Translations under genes and position numbers: made by a program
The notes under the pieces: generated by a model
Told to the model about the DNA's origin: nothing
The model's database searches: none
Seen by the model: the letters and a program-made list of their open reading frames with translations, nothing else
Part shown: positions 17,982-26,233 of the stretch, one piece after another
Position numbering within the stretch: the first letter of the stretch is position 1
How the letters are laid out: each line of letters begins with the position of its first letter
Origin: an uncultured Clostridia bacterium
Lineage (GTDB): Bacteria; Bacillota; Clostridia; Oscillospirales; Acutalibacteraceae
Direction of reading: 5' to 3'
Assembly: GCA_944376655.1 (NCBI GenBank)
Contig: CALWDJ010000003.1
Span: 24,690 to 88,689 of the forward strand
Length of the DNA stretch: 64,000 nt

Positions 17982-19109
17982 TCAATTATTATTTTTAAAA
18001 TACATATACAACTGGCACTTAAGCATGCCGTTATATAATTTACGGCGTTTATCCGCCGTTCTTCCGAAAAAGCGCTCAAATTCATCGTCAGGGCTTATTA
18101 TAAAGTATTTTCTGCCGTATCCCGGATTGAATCTGTTTCCCATAACGGCATAAAGCTCTTCCGCCGCCTTAACATCCAGAAGCCGTTCTCCGTACGGCGG
18201 GTTTGTAACCGTAAGGCAGCGCTCCTCCGGCAGGGAAAAATTATGTATATCCCCTGCCTTTGCCGAAACGTATTTTAACACTCCTGCCCTGCGCGCGTTT
18301 TCAAGAGTGAGCTCCGCCGCGGCTTTATCAATATCAGAGCCGTGCGCCCTGAAATCAACATTATGCAGTATCAAATCCTGTGCCCTTGTTCTTTCCTCCC
18401 GCCAGACACTTTCGGGTATAAACCCGAAGCGCTCTGCGGCAAAAAAGCGCCTTAAGCCGGGCGCGATATTCGCAGCCATAAGCGCCGACTCTATAAGCAG
18501 GGTGCCGCTGCCGCAGAACGGGTCATACATCTGCGTGTCAGGATATATTCTCGCTAAAGCGCACATAGCGGCGGCAAGGGTTTCCTTAATGGGAGCGCTG
18601 TTGGAATTGCGCCTGTACCCGCGCTTATGCAGTCCCTCGCCCGACGTGTCAATCATCATAGTCACATTATTTTTGTGTATCGAAAATCTGACCCTGTATT
18701 CCGCGCCGGTCTCCGAAAAGCGGGAAAGATGATATTTTGTTTTAAGGCGCTCCACTATAGCCTTCTTAATTATCGACTGGCAGTCGGGAATGCTGAAAAG
18801 CTGAGATGAAATGCTCCAGCCGTTTACCGGGAAAGCGTCATCTCTGCCGATATAATTTTCCCAGGGAAGCGCCCTTACACCGTCGAACAGCTCGGTAAAG
18901 GTAACGGCGCTGAATTCGCCCAAATTTATAAGAATCCTTTCGGCGAAGCGGGAACAGATATTAGCGCGGGCAAGCATATTAAAGCTGCCGGACAGCCTTA
19001 CCCTGCCGTTTTCAGCCACGGCATCCTCAAAGCCCATACGCCGAAATTCGTCAGCCGCGATACTCTCAATTCCGAAAAGACAGGGAGCCGCGAGTTTTAT
19101 TTTTTCCAT
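17982..19109 (-). CDS. THUMP-domain 23S rRNA/RNA N2-guanine methyltransferase (RlmL/YpsC-like)
   Basis: SAM-dependent class I methyltransferase of 375 aa. An N-terminal ferredoxin-like/THUMP RNA-binding domain (about residues 1-160) is followed by the Rossmann domain with YDPFCGSGTLLIESAL (SAM motif I) and the catalytic VTNPPYGERL motif, typical of N2-guanine methylation. The exact site is not decidable from sequence. Its start overlaps the fumarase alpha stop by one base. Confidence 0.88.
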   Translation of the reverse strand: MEKIKLAAPCLFGIESIAADEFRRMGFEDAVAENGRVRLSGSFNMLARANICSRFAERILINLGEFSAVTFTELFDGVRALPWENYIGRDDAFPVNGWSISSQLFSIPDCQSIIKKAIVERLKTKYHLSRFSETGAEYRVRFSIHKNNVTMMIDTSGEGLHKRGYRRNSNSAPIKETLAAAMCALARIYPDTQMYDPFCGSGTLLIESALMAANIAPGLRRFFAAERFGFIPESVWREERTRAQDLILHNVDFRAHGSDIDKAAAELTLENARRAGVLKYVSAKAGDIHNFSLPEERCLTVTNPPYGERLLDVKAAEELYAVMGNRFNPGYGRKYFIISPDDEFERFFGRTADKRRKLYNGMLKCQLYMYFKNNN

Positions 19110-19957
19110 TATCTGACCTCCGCTGTCGCGTGCCTTGTCACATGGCAGCCTATATTGACAGCAACAGGCAAACCGGCAATATGCGTCGGCGCCGTCTCTA
19201 TATTAACCGCAAGGGCGGTTGTCTTGCCGCCGAAGCCCTGAGGCCCTATATCAAGCAGATTTATTTTCTCAAGCAGCTCGTCCTCAAGCTCTCTGTAATA
19301 CCTGTCGGGATTGCGCTCCTCTGTGTTGCGGCACAAAGCGAGCTTTGAAAGCAGCGCGCACTGCTCAAAATCTCCCCCGATGCCTACTCCCACCACCATC
19401 GGCGGACATGGATTATTGGAGGCTTTTTTAACTATATCAAGCACGGCGTTTACTACTCCGTCTCTGCTGTCAAACGGAGTAAGCATTTTTGTTCCGCTCA
19501 TATTTTCGCTTCCGAAGCCCTTAGGCGCCACGGTTATTTTCACGGAATCACCGTCGGTAATAAAAGTATGTATCACAGCAGGTGTATTGTCACCGGTATT
19601 TACGCGTCTTAACGGGTCGCCTACCACTGATTTTCTCAAAAGGCCTTTTTCATATCCCAGTCTTACGCCCTCGTTTACTGCGTCATACAATAAACCGTCT
19701 GTAAAATGGACATCTTGTCCTATTTCAAGAAAAACCACCGCCATTCCGGTGTCCTGACAAACCGGAAGGTCATATTTTTCGGCTGCCGCGATATTCGTCG
19801 TAAGATCACCGAGCACACTGCATGCGGTCGCGGAGGTTTCCGACTCCTCCGCCGATTTTATCCTCTCTTTAATATCACAGGGAAGCTGCTTATTTGCTTT
19901 GATGCAAAGCTCACTTACTTTCTCGGTAATTTTATGCACAGAAATTTCATTTATCAT
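19109..19957 (-). CDS. class I fumarate hydratase, alpha subunit (Fe-S)
   Basis: Alpha subunit of a two-subunit iron-sulfur hydro-lyase (fumarase or L(+)-tartrate dehydratase type), which interconverts fumarate and malate. The 282-aa sequence has LPVCQDTGMAVVFLEIG, NPCPPMVVGVGIGGDFEQCA and AVNIGCHVTRHATAEV, giving the three cysteines for the [4Fe-4S] cluster. The beta subunit normally follows immediately; here the next gene is the THUMP methyltransferase and the preceding one is the S1 protein, so no beta subunit is adjacent or anywhere else in the window. Confidence 0.9.
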   Translation of the reverse strand: MINEISVHKITEKVSELCIKANKQLPCDIKERIKSAEESETSATACSVLGDLTTNIAAAEKYDLPVCQDTGMAVVFLEIGQDVHFTDGLLYDAVNEGVRLGYEKGLLRKSVVGDPLRRVNTGDNTPAVIHTFITDGDSVKITVAPKGFGSENMSGTKMLTPFDSRDGVVNAVLDIVKKASNNPCPPMVVGVGIGGDFEQCALLSKLALCRNTEERNPDRYYRELEDELLEKINLLDIGPQGFGGKTTALAVNIETAPTHIAGLPVAVNIGCHVTRHATAEVR

Positions 19958-20020
19958 ATTTTTCTCCGTAAATCAAAAGGCAGAAATCGCCTTACGGCAA
20001 AATCCGCCTGTTTTTTCTTA

Positions 20021-20470
20021 TTATTTTGCCGCGCCGCGCTTTGTACGCCTTGCTTCGGGATTTTTGCGCTTAAGATCTGAAAACTTTTCCTCACTGGTCT
20101 GCTTGAAGCGGTTCATCATTTCTTCAAAGCTCTGCGGTTCGGCTTTTTTAGGTGTCCAAGTGTAAGAGCCGTCTATCTTCGGCTGCTGGAAGGTGCGGCG
20201 TTCACCGCGTTCTTTTGGAGCAGACGTTTTTTCCGGTTCGAGTGCCCGTTTTATACTGAGGCTGATTTTACCGTCCTCCCCGACGTTGAGCACTTTCATT
20301 TTAAGCACATCGCCCACCTTAACGAATTCTTTAATATCGCTGACATAGGTGCGCGCCACTTCGGAAATATGTACCATTCCGGATTTTCCTTCACCCAAAT
20401 CCGCAAATACTCCGAAATTGGTTATGCCGGTAATTTTACCTTCAACAATCTGTCCCACTGTAAGCTCCAT
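20021..20470 (-). CDS. yabR: S1-domain RNA-binding protein, YabR-like
   Basis: A 149-aa protein with one S1 domain at residues 1-75 (VGQIVEGKITGITNFGVFADL, then KSGMVHISEVA) and a basic, low-complexity tail. In Bacillus the same protein (YabR) follows divIC, as here, where a 29-nt gap separates them. The biochemical role is unknown; RNA or ribosome binding follows from the domain. Confidence 0.85.
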   Translation of the reverse strand: MELTVGQIVEGKITGITNFGVFADLGEGKSGMVHISEVARTYVSDIKEFVKVGDVLKMKVLNVGEDGKISLSIKRALEPEKTSAPKERGERRTFQQPKIDGSYTWTPKKAEPQSFEEMMNRFKQTSEEKFSDLKRKNPEARRTKRGAAK

Positions 20471-20499
20471 AAAAGCTTTTTGTCCTCCTCAAATAAAAT

Positions 20500-20790
20500 T
20501 CAATTTCCTGATATATCGATAAAGACCTGCTCGTCCGGATAGACATATCCAAGTCTCTCTCTTGCCGCTTTTTCAATAATTTTATATTCCGAGCCCTCTT
20601 CAAGCATTGCTTTAAGCTCGTCAATATCGTTTTGACTTTCAGCGTACTGCTCCTCATATTCGGAAAGCCGGGTCCGGCTTTCGTTTAACGTGCTCCACAA
20701 TCCCGCAAGCGTAAATATCATATACGCAAAAACACCGAGCACTGCTAATCTTAACAAAATGCTTTTATTTTTTCTGTTCTTCTTTTTCAT
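20500..20790 (-). CDS. divIC: septum formation initiator, DivIC/FtsB family
   Basis: Single-pass divisome protein that pairs with FtsL. The 96-aa protein has a basic N-terminal stretch (KKKNRKNKS), one transmembrane helix (about residues 10-32), a leucine/glutamate-rich coiled coil and a short extracytoplasmic tail ending YVYPDEQVFIDIS. Its place between yabQ and yabR matches the Bacillus yabP-yabQ-divIC-yabR order. Confidence 0.88.
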   Translation of the reverse strand: MKKKNRKNKSILLRLAVLGVFAYMIFTLAGLWSTLNESRTRLSEYEEQYAESQNDIDELKAMLEEGSEYKIIEKAARERLGYVYPDEQVFIDISGN

Positions 20791-20868
20791 ATTGCGCTCT
20801 CCGGAAAAAAGCCGACTGTATCCATAACTCTTCTATCGCTTAAGTATACAACATTCTTCACTTATTTT

Positions 20869-21315
20869 TCAAGCTTTTTTTGCATCTTTTGAAAATTTTT
20901 TGAAAAAAATAATTATTTTACACTTCATCTTTCCCGAAATTGCAAACAGTAAAGAAAAAAAGCGGCAAAACAAATCCGAAATCAGCTTTTTAAGCGTATA
21001 AAAAAATTTTACTGTCCTTTTCAATACCATAAAAAATATTTTTGATACGGTCATCCTGACTGCAACAAATCCGGCAATCAGTCCGACAAAAACAAAAGAG
21101 CGCAATTCCCCGCCGGTTATTCCGAGCAAAAACAAAAAACAAATAATGGCGGCAGTGAAAGAAAAAACAATATCCTGAACAAATATACAAAAATTGCTGA
21201 AAAAAGTCTCGGCTCTTACCGCCCGTAAAATATCATAGCCTAAACAGAAAATTCCGCCGAGCGATGCGGAATACAGAAATCCTAAAAGCTGTTCAACGCT
21301 GTCTATTTCCCACAT
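20869..21315 (-). CDS. yabQ: spore cortex biosynthesis protein YabQ
   Basis: Membrane protein required in Bacillus subtilis for spore cortex formation. The 148-aa product has about four hydrophobic helices in the first 100 residues (LLGFLYSASLGGIFCLGYDI is typical of YabQ) and a Lys/Phe-rich cytosolic tail. It starts 3 nt after the yabP stop. Family knowledge suggests mother-cell expression; no sigma-E site was identified here. Confidence 0.88.
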   Translation of the reverse strand: MWEIDSVEQLLGFLYSASLGGIFCLGYDILRAVRAETFFSNFCIFVQDIVFSFTAAIICFLFLLGITGGELRSFVFVGLIAGFVAVRMTVSKIFFMVLKRTVKFFYTLKKLISDLFCRFFSLLFAISGKMKCKIIIFFKKFSKDAKKA

Positions 21316-21318
21316 ATT

Positions 21319-21588
21319 TCACCTGAACATACGGGATAAAAATCCGCCGTTTTTTTCGTCCGAGGTGTACACAAGAGCGTACAGCTTCCCCTCTGCCGAA
21401 AAATCCCCGCTTTTAGTATCAAAATTTATGATATGAAGTCCGGAGCCTTTGACCGTCATTTTTCCGAGCGACGTATCAAGAACAAACGTCTCGTCATCGA
21501 ATGACAGCACATCTTTTACGCCCGTAAGTGTCATTTTCTTACGGTCCTCAACAATGATATTATGATTGACGCGAATATTTTCTTCCAC
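21319..21588 (-). CDS. yabP: sporulation protein YabP
   Basis: An 89-aa protein of the YabP/YqfC family with the core LTGVKDVLSFDDETFVLDT, then LGKMTVKGSGLHI, the usual family pattern. In Bacillus yabP is transcribed with yabQ in sporulating cells. Here it follows yabO after 68 nt and is tightly linked to yabQ. Confidence 0.9.
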   Translation of the reverse strand: MEENIRVNHNIIVEDRKKMTLTGVKDVLSFDDETFVLDTSLGKMTVKGSGLHIINFDTKSGDFSAEGKLYALVYTSDEKNGGFLSRMFR

Positions 21589-21656
21589 AGTAAACCACTC
21601 CTCATTTTAACTATATTTGGAAAAGAGCGGGTTTATTACGGTATGAAAAAGCATTT

Positions 21657-21899
21657 TTACGGAATAATACGGTACATTCCCGAGGCGTCGTCCTTTTTTA
21701 CGGTTTCCGCAACAGATAAAACCTCCGCCTTGAAATTTCGCGTGCCGAAAGATATTTCTATGATATCTCCGGTTTTTACATCGTAAGAAGCTCTCGCCGG
21801 CTTTCCGTTGACCGTTACTCTTCCGGCGTCGCACGCTTCATTCGCCACCGTGCGGCGTTTAATAATGCGTGAAACCTTAAGGTATTTATCAAGTCTCAT
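21657..21899 (-). CDS. rqcP: S4-domain RNA-binding protein, YabO/RqcP
   Basis: An 80-aa protein made almost wholly of one S4 domain (MRLDKYLKVSRIIKRRTVAN, with VNGKPARASYDVKTGD). Family members (YabO, Hsp15-like) bind obstructed 50S subunits and help RqcH add C-terminal alanine tails in ribosome quality control. It heads the yabOPQ-divIC-yabR cluster. Confidence 0.88.
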   Translation of the reverse strand: MRLDKYLKVSRIIKRRTVANEACDAGRVTVNGKPARASYDVKTGDIIEISFGTRNFKAEVLSVAETVKKDDASGMYRIIP

Positions 21900-21918
21900 T
21901 TAATCACTTCCCAGTTCT

Positions 21919-21951
21919 AAAAAATAAGCCGCCCTTAATGGGCGGCTTATT
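21919..21951 (-). terminator. intrinsic terminator after HU gene
   Basis: Minus-strand AATAAGCCGCCC / GGGCGGCTTATT with a short loop followed by TTTT. It separates the HU gene from the yabO cluster. Confidence 0.85.
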
Positions 21952-21968
21952 CGCCGTAACATTTTAAA

Positions 21969-22244
21969 TTATTTGGAAACAGCGTCCTTAAGAGCTTTGC
22001 CGGCCTTGAATACAGGATTCTTTGAAGCGGCAATTTTTATTGTCTGCTTTGTCTGCGGATTTATGCCGGTTCTCTCAGCGCGCTCACGTACCTCAAAAGT
22101 ACCGAAGCCTACGAGCTGAATCTTCTCGCCCTTCTTCATCTCATCGGTAACGGTCTCAAGGAAAGCGGCAAGAGCTTTGTCTGCATCTTTCTTGGAAATA
22201 CCTGCCTTTTCGGCGATTGCTGCAACTAATTCTGTTTTGTTCAT
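21969..22244 (-). CDS. hup: DNA-binding protein HU
   Basis: Nucleoid-compacting protein of 91 aa: [20 protein letters not shown], the helical dimer core, [20 protein letters not shown] as the DNA-binding arm, and [19 protein letters not shown]. The complete HU pattern is present. A GGAGG ribosome-binding site lies upstream and a strong terminator downstream, consistent with a monocistronic, highly expressed gene. Confidence 0.96.
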   Translation of the reverse strand: MNKTELVAAIAEKAGISKKDADKALAAFLETVTDEMKKGEKIQLVGFGTFEVRERAERTGINPQTKQTIKIAASKNPVFKAGKALKDAVSK

Positions 22245-22326
22245 TTTTTAGAACCTCCAAAAAAATTTTTCAACGATCAGCTCGTTTGAAAGCTTTATGG
22301 TACAAGCATAAAACTTGTACTATATA

Positions 22327-22355
22327 TATTTACCATACTTTAAAAGAAAAATCAA
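22327..22355 (-). promoter_or_regulatory. probable promoter of the HU gene
   Basis: Minus-strand TTGATT (22355-22350) and TAAATA (22332-22327) with a 17-nt spacer, in a very A+T-rich 180-nt gap between spoVB and HU. Downstream, GTACAAG and CTTGTAC form a small inverted repeat in the 5' leader. Confidence 0.45.
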
Positions 22356-22422
22356 TCCATTTTAGTTTATTTCTTGATTTTTCTGCAAAAAAAATAAATT
22401 TTTGCGTGAAAAAAACGATTTA

Positions 22423-24087
22423 TCAGCGAATAATTTTACACTTTTTACAAAATTGAATTATTTTTTCGCCCTTCGGCATTGACAGAAAATCGCTTTCCTC
22501 AAAAGAATTAAGCAAAATCAGTGCCAAAAAAAACGTCAATGCGGAAACCGCAATAGCTAAAACAGTAATCAAAGAAGACTTCCCTGCGGCTAAAATCAGA
22601 AACGCTGCTGCCCCGCTTAAGCACGCGGCGGTCAAAGGTTTAATAAATGTTTTTATAATATCCGGAAAAGCTCCGAGAGTTTTTATGAGAACATAATATT
22701 CCGCGGCGAATATAAACGCATAGCAGGCCAAGGTGCTTATCGCTGCGCCCGCTATATTTATTTCAGGCTGAGAAACAGTAATAAACGAGACAATAAATTT
22801 AACGGCAGCTCCTGCGGCGATAATTAAAAGCGCTTTTTTCTGTTTGCCGAACGCCTGAAGGATTCCCGTCATCGGAATAGAAATCCCCGAGAAAATCACT
22901 GCGGCGCCGAATATCCGCAGCAAAACTCCTCCGATTTCACCGGATGCATCGGTATCGTACAAAAGCTCCATTACAGGTTCGCCAGCGGCAATAAATCCGA
23001 TACCGGCAGGCAATGAGATTAAAGCCGACCATTTCAGCACTGTCTCAACGCTGCCTTTAGCCGCCGAAACGCCGCCTGAAGCGTTATCCGAGGCTATTGC
23101 CGGCACAGCGCTTACCGCAAGCACAGACACAAAGGCCGGAATCAGATTGTAAAGAGTATACGCTTTTCCTCTTATTCCGTACAGCCATACGGAAATATCT
23201 CCCGTATCATAGCTTTGTGAGGTGTTGAGAAATTCAGCAAAGGAAGCCGGAAACAAATTTTTCAAAGCATCAGACAGCTGTGCTGACAGACCGTTGAGCT
23301 GCCACTTAACCGTTACAGCGTCGGCAATAACCGGAATATTGACCGAAAGCGAGGCAAACGCGACAGGTACCGCGACCGCAAAAAAGGAGATGACCGTTTT
23401 TCTGCTCAATTTGCTCTCATCAGATGCTTTGAGCTTATTTTCTTTCGCGTGATAAACCACAAGCACAAGAAACGCCGCCGCAGTTCCGACCGTTATACCC
23501 GATATCGCCGCCGCCGCGGCTATTACGGTGCTGCCGGTGATTTTAATGGCAGTATACGCGAAGCCGAGCCCCAAAATCAGCTTGCACAGCGCTTCCGCGA
23601 GTTCCGAAAAAGCGGTAGGATACATATTGCGCATACCCTCATAGTACCCGCGGTAAGCTGACATAACAAAGCAGAAAATAACAGACGGAAAGCAGGCGGC
23701 AAGGCTGTAAAACGTATCTCCCGTGGGGTCGGTGATTTTCACAAAAGGATAAATTCCGGCACACATAAAGAGGAAGACCGCGCATCCCGCCGCTAAATAT
23801 ATCTTTCTGCTTACTTTGAAAAGTCCGGCGGCACGGTTATATTTACCCGCGGCGGCATACTCGGCAGTAAGTTTTGCGACGGCAACGGGCAGACCCGTCA
23901 TTGCCATTGTGTAAAAGGGAGTGAAAATATCATACGCCGAAGAAAAGTAGCCAAACCCTATATCTCCGAGGCAGTTTTTACCTGACAGAGGAATTTTAAA
24001 AAGCGCGCCTATCAGCTTCACGGCAAACGCGGAAAAAAGCAGTATTACAGCTCCGTACTGGAAACTCTGTTTTTTATTCGCTGACAT
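22423..24087 (-). CDS. spoVB: lipid flippase / polysaccharide biosynthesis protein, SpoVB (YabM) family
   Basis: MOP-superfamily membrane protein of 554 aa with about 14 hydrophobic helices. FQYGAVILLFSAFAVKLIGA and FKIPLSGKNCLGDIGFGYFS in the first two segments are typical of the SpoVB/YabM/MurJ-like group. In Bacillus, SpoVB acts in spore cortex peptidoglycan assembly. Its place beside HU and the yabOPQ genes supports the sporulation assignment over a general O-antigen flippase. It begins directly after the mtnN-like gene. Confidence 0.85.
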   Translation of the reverse strand: MSANKKQSFQYGAVILLFSAFAVKLIGALFKIPLSGKNCLGDIGFGYFSSAYDIFTPFYTMAMTGLPVAVAKLTAEYAAAGKYNRAAGLFKVSRKIYLAAGCAVFLFMCAGIYPFVKITDPTGDTFYSLAACFPSVIFCFVMSAYRGYYEGMRNMYPTAFSELAEALCKLILGLGFAYTAIKITGSTVIAAAAAISGITVGTAAAFLVLVVYHAKENKLKASDESKLSRKTVISFFAVAVPVAFASLSVNIPVIADAVTVKWQLNGLSAQLSDALKNLFPASFAEFLNTSQSYDTGDISVWLYGIRGKAYTLYNLIPAFVSVLAVSAVPAIASDNASGGVSAAKGSVETVLKWSALISLPAGIGFIAAGEPVMELLYDTDASGEIGGVLLRIFGAAVIFSGISIPMTGILQAFGKQKKALLIIAAGAAVKFIVSFITVSQPEINIAGAAISTLACYAFIFAAEYYVLIKTLGAFPDIIKTFIKPLTAACLSGAAAFLILAAGKSSLITVLAIAVSALTFFLALILLNSFEESDFLSMPKGEKIIQFCKKCKIIR

Positions 24088-24786
24088 TTATAAAATCTCC
24101 GCCGCCCTGCGGGCACATTCAAGAATGAAATCGGAAAGCTCGGTTTGAGATGAGCAGTTCATTTCCCTGTAACTTTCCGCAGCGTCCGCTCCGGCATCGT
24201 CTGATATTCGTCTGACGCAGGCGAACGGAACAGAAGCGTATTCGCACACAAAAGCGACAGCCGCCGTTTCCATATCGCAGGACATGGCTCCGAATTCATC
24301 CTTTAAAAAGGCGCGTGTTTTATCGTCGCAGATAAAACGGTCACCGCTTACCGCGGTCCCCTGCTTTATATCGGGCATAAGACTTTTAACAAGCCCGTTT
24401 AATCTTTTATCAGATTTATAAGTATATGTCTGTCCGGGCTTTTCACAGGGCTTGTACCCGATCATTGTAAGGTCAAAATCGTGCTCGAGAAATTCTGTTC
24501 CCAAAAACATATCTCCGCGTCTTACGCCGCTGATACCGCCTGAGAGTCCGTAATTAAACACGGCGCCGCAGCCGATATCGACAAGATGCACCGCCGCAGC
24601 CGCGGCGTTGACCTTTCCTATCCCGCAGTGAACGGTGACAATCTGTGTAAAACCGTCCGTCATAAAAGACAGCTTTTCTCTTCTCAAAAAGGTTTCTTTA
24701 ACATATTCGCCTTTTTTGATTTTCTCAGCGAGCAGGCGGAACTCATCGGTGTCAGCGACGATTATTCCTATTTTTTTTATTTCCAT
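24088..24786 (-). CDS. 5'-methylthioadenosine/S-adenosylhomocysteine nucleosidase family
   Basis: A 232-aa nucleoside-phosphorylase-fold enzyme that removes adenine from MTA or SAH, a salvage step fed by SAM use. The N-terminal IGIIVADTDEFRLL carries the catalytic acid, FNYGLSGGI is the ribose loop, and CDMETAAVAFVC plus RRISDDAGADA give the nucleoside-binding Met-Glu and catalytic Asp. Related futalosine hydrolases share this fold and cannot be fully excluded. Its stop abuts the spoVB start. Confidence 0.82.
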   Translation of the reverse strand: MEIKKIGIIVADTDEFRLLAEKIKKGEYVKETFLRREKLSFMTDGFTQIVTVHCGIGKVNAAAAAVHLVDIGCGAVFNYGLSGGISGVRRGDMFLGTEFLEHDFDLTMIGYKPCEKPGQTYTYKSDKRLNGLVKSLMPDIKQGTAVSGDRFICDDKTRAFLKDEFGAMSCDMETAAVAFVCEYASVPFACVRRISDDAGADAAESYREMNCSSQTELSDFILECARRAAEIL

Positions 24787-24804
24787 ATTTTTTCACCCTG
24801 AAAC

Positions 24805-24832
24805 TAAAAAATAAGGGGCGGAAATCCGCCCC
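24805..24832 (-). terminator. terminator after the zinc-ribbon gene
   Basis: Minus-strand GGGGCGGA / TCCGCCCC hairpin with a 2-nt loop, followed by TTATTTTTT, 20 nt beyond the stop at 24853. Confidence 0.85.
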
Positions 24833-24852
24833 GGATATATCATATAAAAGCT

Positions 24853-25239
24853 TTATTCGTCAGTGTTTTCGGCGTTTTCGTATGTGAGCTTCGCGCCGCA
24901 TGAGTTACAGTAATTGGACGTATCATCAACCGCCGCGCCGCATTCAGGGCATATACGCTTATGCTTAATGCTGTTTATCTCGTTTTTAAGCGTGTTGATT
25001 TTTCCGATTTTTTCATTGATGGCATTTACTATCGCGGCTGCGCTTTCGTCGGTTTCCTTACCGCTTTTTATCTTTTTATAATAAAGTTCGCCGAGAGACT
25101 GAAAATCCTTTGCGAGCTTGCTTTCAATCGCCGCAATATCGAATTTCTGTTTCTGAACAGCCACCGCGTCACCGGTTTTTTTAGATGCAATGTCTATCGC
25201 TTCTTTAGCCTTTGAAACTACATCGTCAAGAAAATCCAT
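24853..25239 (-). CDS. zinc-ribbon coiled-coil protein, unknown function
   Basis: A 128-aa protein: a helical, Lys/Ala/Asp-rich segment at residues 1-88 likely to form a coiled coil, then a zinc ribbon with two knuckles, CPECGAAV and CNSCGAKL (residues about 96-118). Such small proteins are frequent in Clostridia, but no function is assigned. It has its own terminator and no tightly linked neighbour. Confidence 0.75.
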   Translation of the reverse strand: MDFLDDVVSKAKEAIDIASKKTGDAVAVQKQKFDIAAIESKLAKDFQSLGELYYKKIKSGKETDESAAAIVNAINEKIGKINTLKNEINSIKHKRICPECGAAVDDTSNYCNSCGAKLTYENAENTDE

Positions 25240-25303
25240 TGCAGATACCTCCGTCTTCTTTTTTTATATTTTAACATAAATCCTCATTTTTTTCAAGCAA
25301 AAG

Positions 25304-26233
25304 TCAGTTATACTTTCCCTCGCCGATAAATTCGCGTATCAGCGAGTTATGCGGTATAAGCGCCTCGTCAAGCGGAACAAATTTACGTACCGCTTCGGCG
25401 GTTTTTAGAAAATAATCGCGGCAATCGGTTATATTTTGAGTCTCGTCGCATAAAGCGCAGAAATCGTTTCTGTATAGACACGGCTCATATATGTGCAGTG
25501 TTTTTATAAGCACGTCCGCAGTGTCCTTGAAGCAATAAAGATATTTCTTTTCTCCCTCAACAACGCCCTTCCACAGCGCCAGCGTCTCGTTTACCGAAGA
25601 ACCCCTGAAGATACGGTCGCGCAGAACCCTGCGCATCAGCCGTATCTGGCGGCTTGTAAGCAAAACATCACCGTTGTCATCAAAGACTGAACGGTTGACG
25701 CTTATATACGCCTTGAAAATATTTTTCCGAGGGACAAGGTCTGTTATAACCGGATTAAGGGCGTGCAGTCCCTCCACGATAACTATTCCCCTTCCCGATA
25801 TATCAATGCTCCTCGCGGAAAGGATGCGGCGCTTTTCGGCAAAATTATACTTCGGCAGTTCGGTTCTGCCGGTATTTATTATCTCGCCGAAGCATTTTTT
25901 CATAAGAGCCTTATCAAGTGCGTTTACCGACTCAATATCATATTTCCCGTCTTCCGTAAGCGGAAGCTGCTCAGTCGGAAGATAAAAGTCGTCGAGAGAG
26001 ACAACCTCGGTTTGTTCTCCGAGTTTTTGTAGCTTTTCCGAAAGTATATGTGCTGTTGTGGTCTTTCCGGACGCGGACGGTCCGGCAATGGCGACTATTT
26101 TAAGCGAATCGTCGTCCGCGATTCGCTGCGCCGTTTCCGTTATTTCACGGTCATAATGATTTTCGGCCTTTTCTACCAGACCGGCAGGGTCATTCAGCGC
26201 GTATTCATTTATTGTCTGCAGAGTACTTTTCAT
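25304..26233 (-). CDS. uridine kinase-like nucleoside kinase
   Basis: P-loop kinase of 309 aa. IAGPSASGKTTTAHILSEKL (residues about 48-67) is the Walker A region, VSLDDFYLP contains the uridine-kinase Asp pair, and IVIVEGLHAL is the Walker B strand. Unlike many clostridial homologues it has no N-terminal TGS/ThrRS-like domain, so it is a shorter form. It starts inside the 3' end of hemZ (29-nt overlap), which implies co-transcription. Confidence 0.82.
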   Translation of the reverse strand: MKSTLQTINEYALNDPAGLVEKAENHYDREITETAQRIADDDSLKIVAIAGPSASGKTTTAHILSEKLQKLGEQTEVVSLDDFYLPTEQLPLTEDGKYDIESVNALDKALMKKCFGEIINTGRTELPKYNFAEKRRILSARSIDISGRGIVIVEGLHALNPVITDLVPRKNIFKAYISVNRSVFDDNGDVLLTSRQIRLMRRVLRDRIFRGSSVNETLALWKGVVEGEKKYLYCFKDTADVLIKTLHIYEPCLYRNDFCALCDETQNITDCRDYFLKTAEAVRKFVPLDEALIPHNSLIREFIGEGKYN

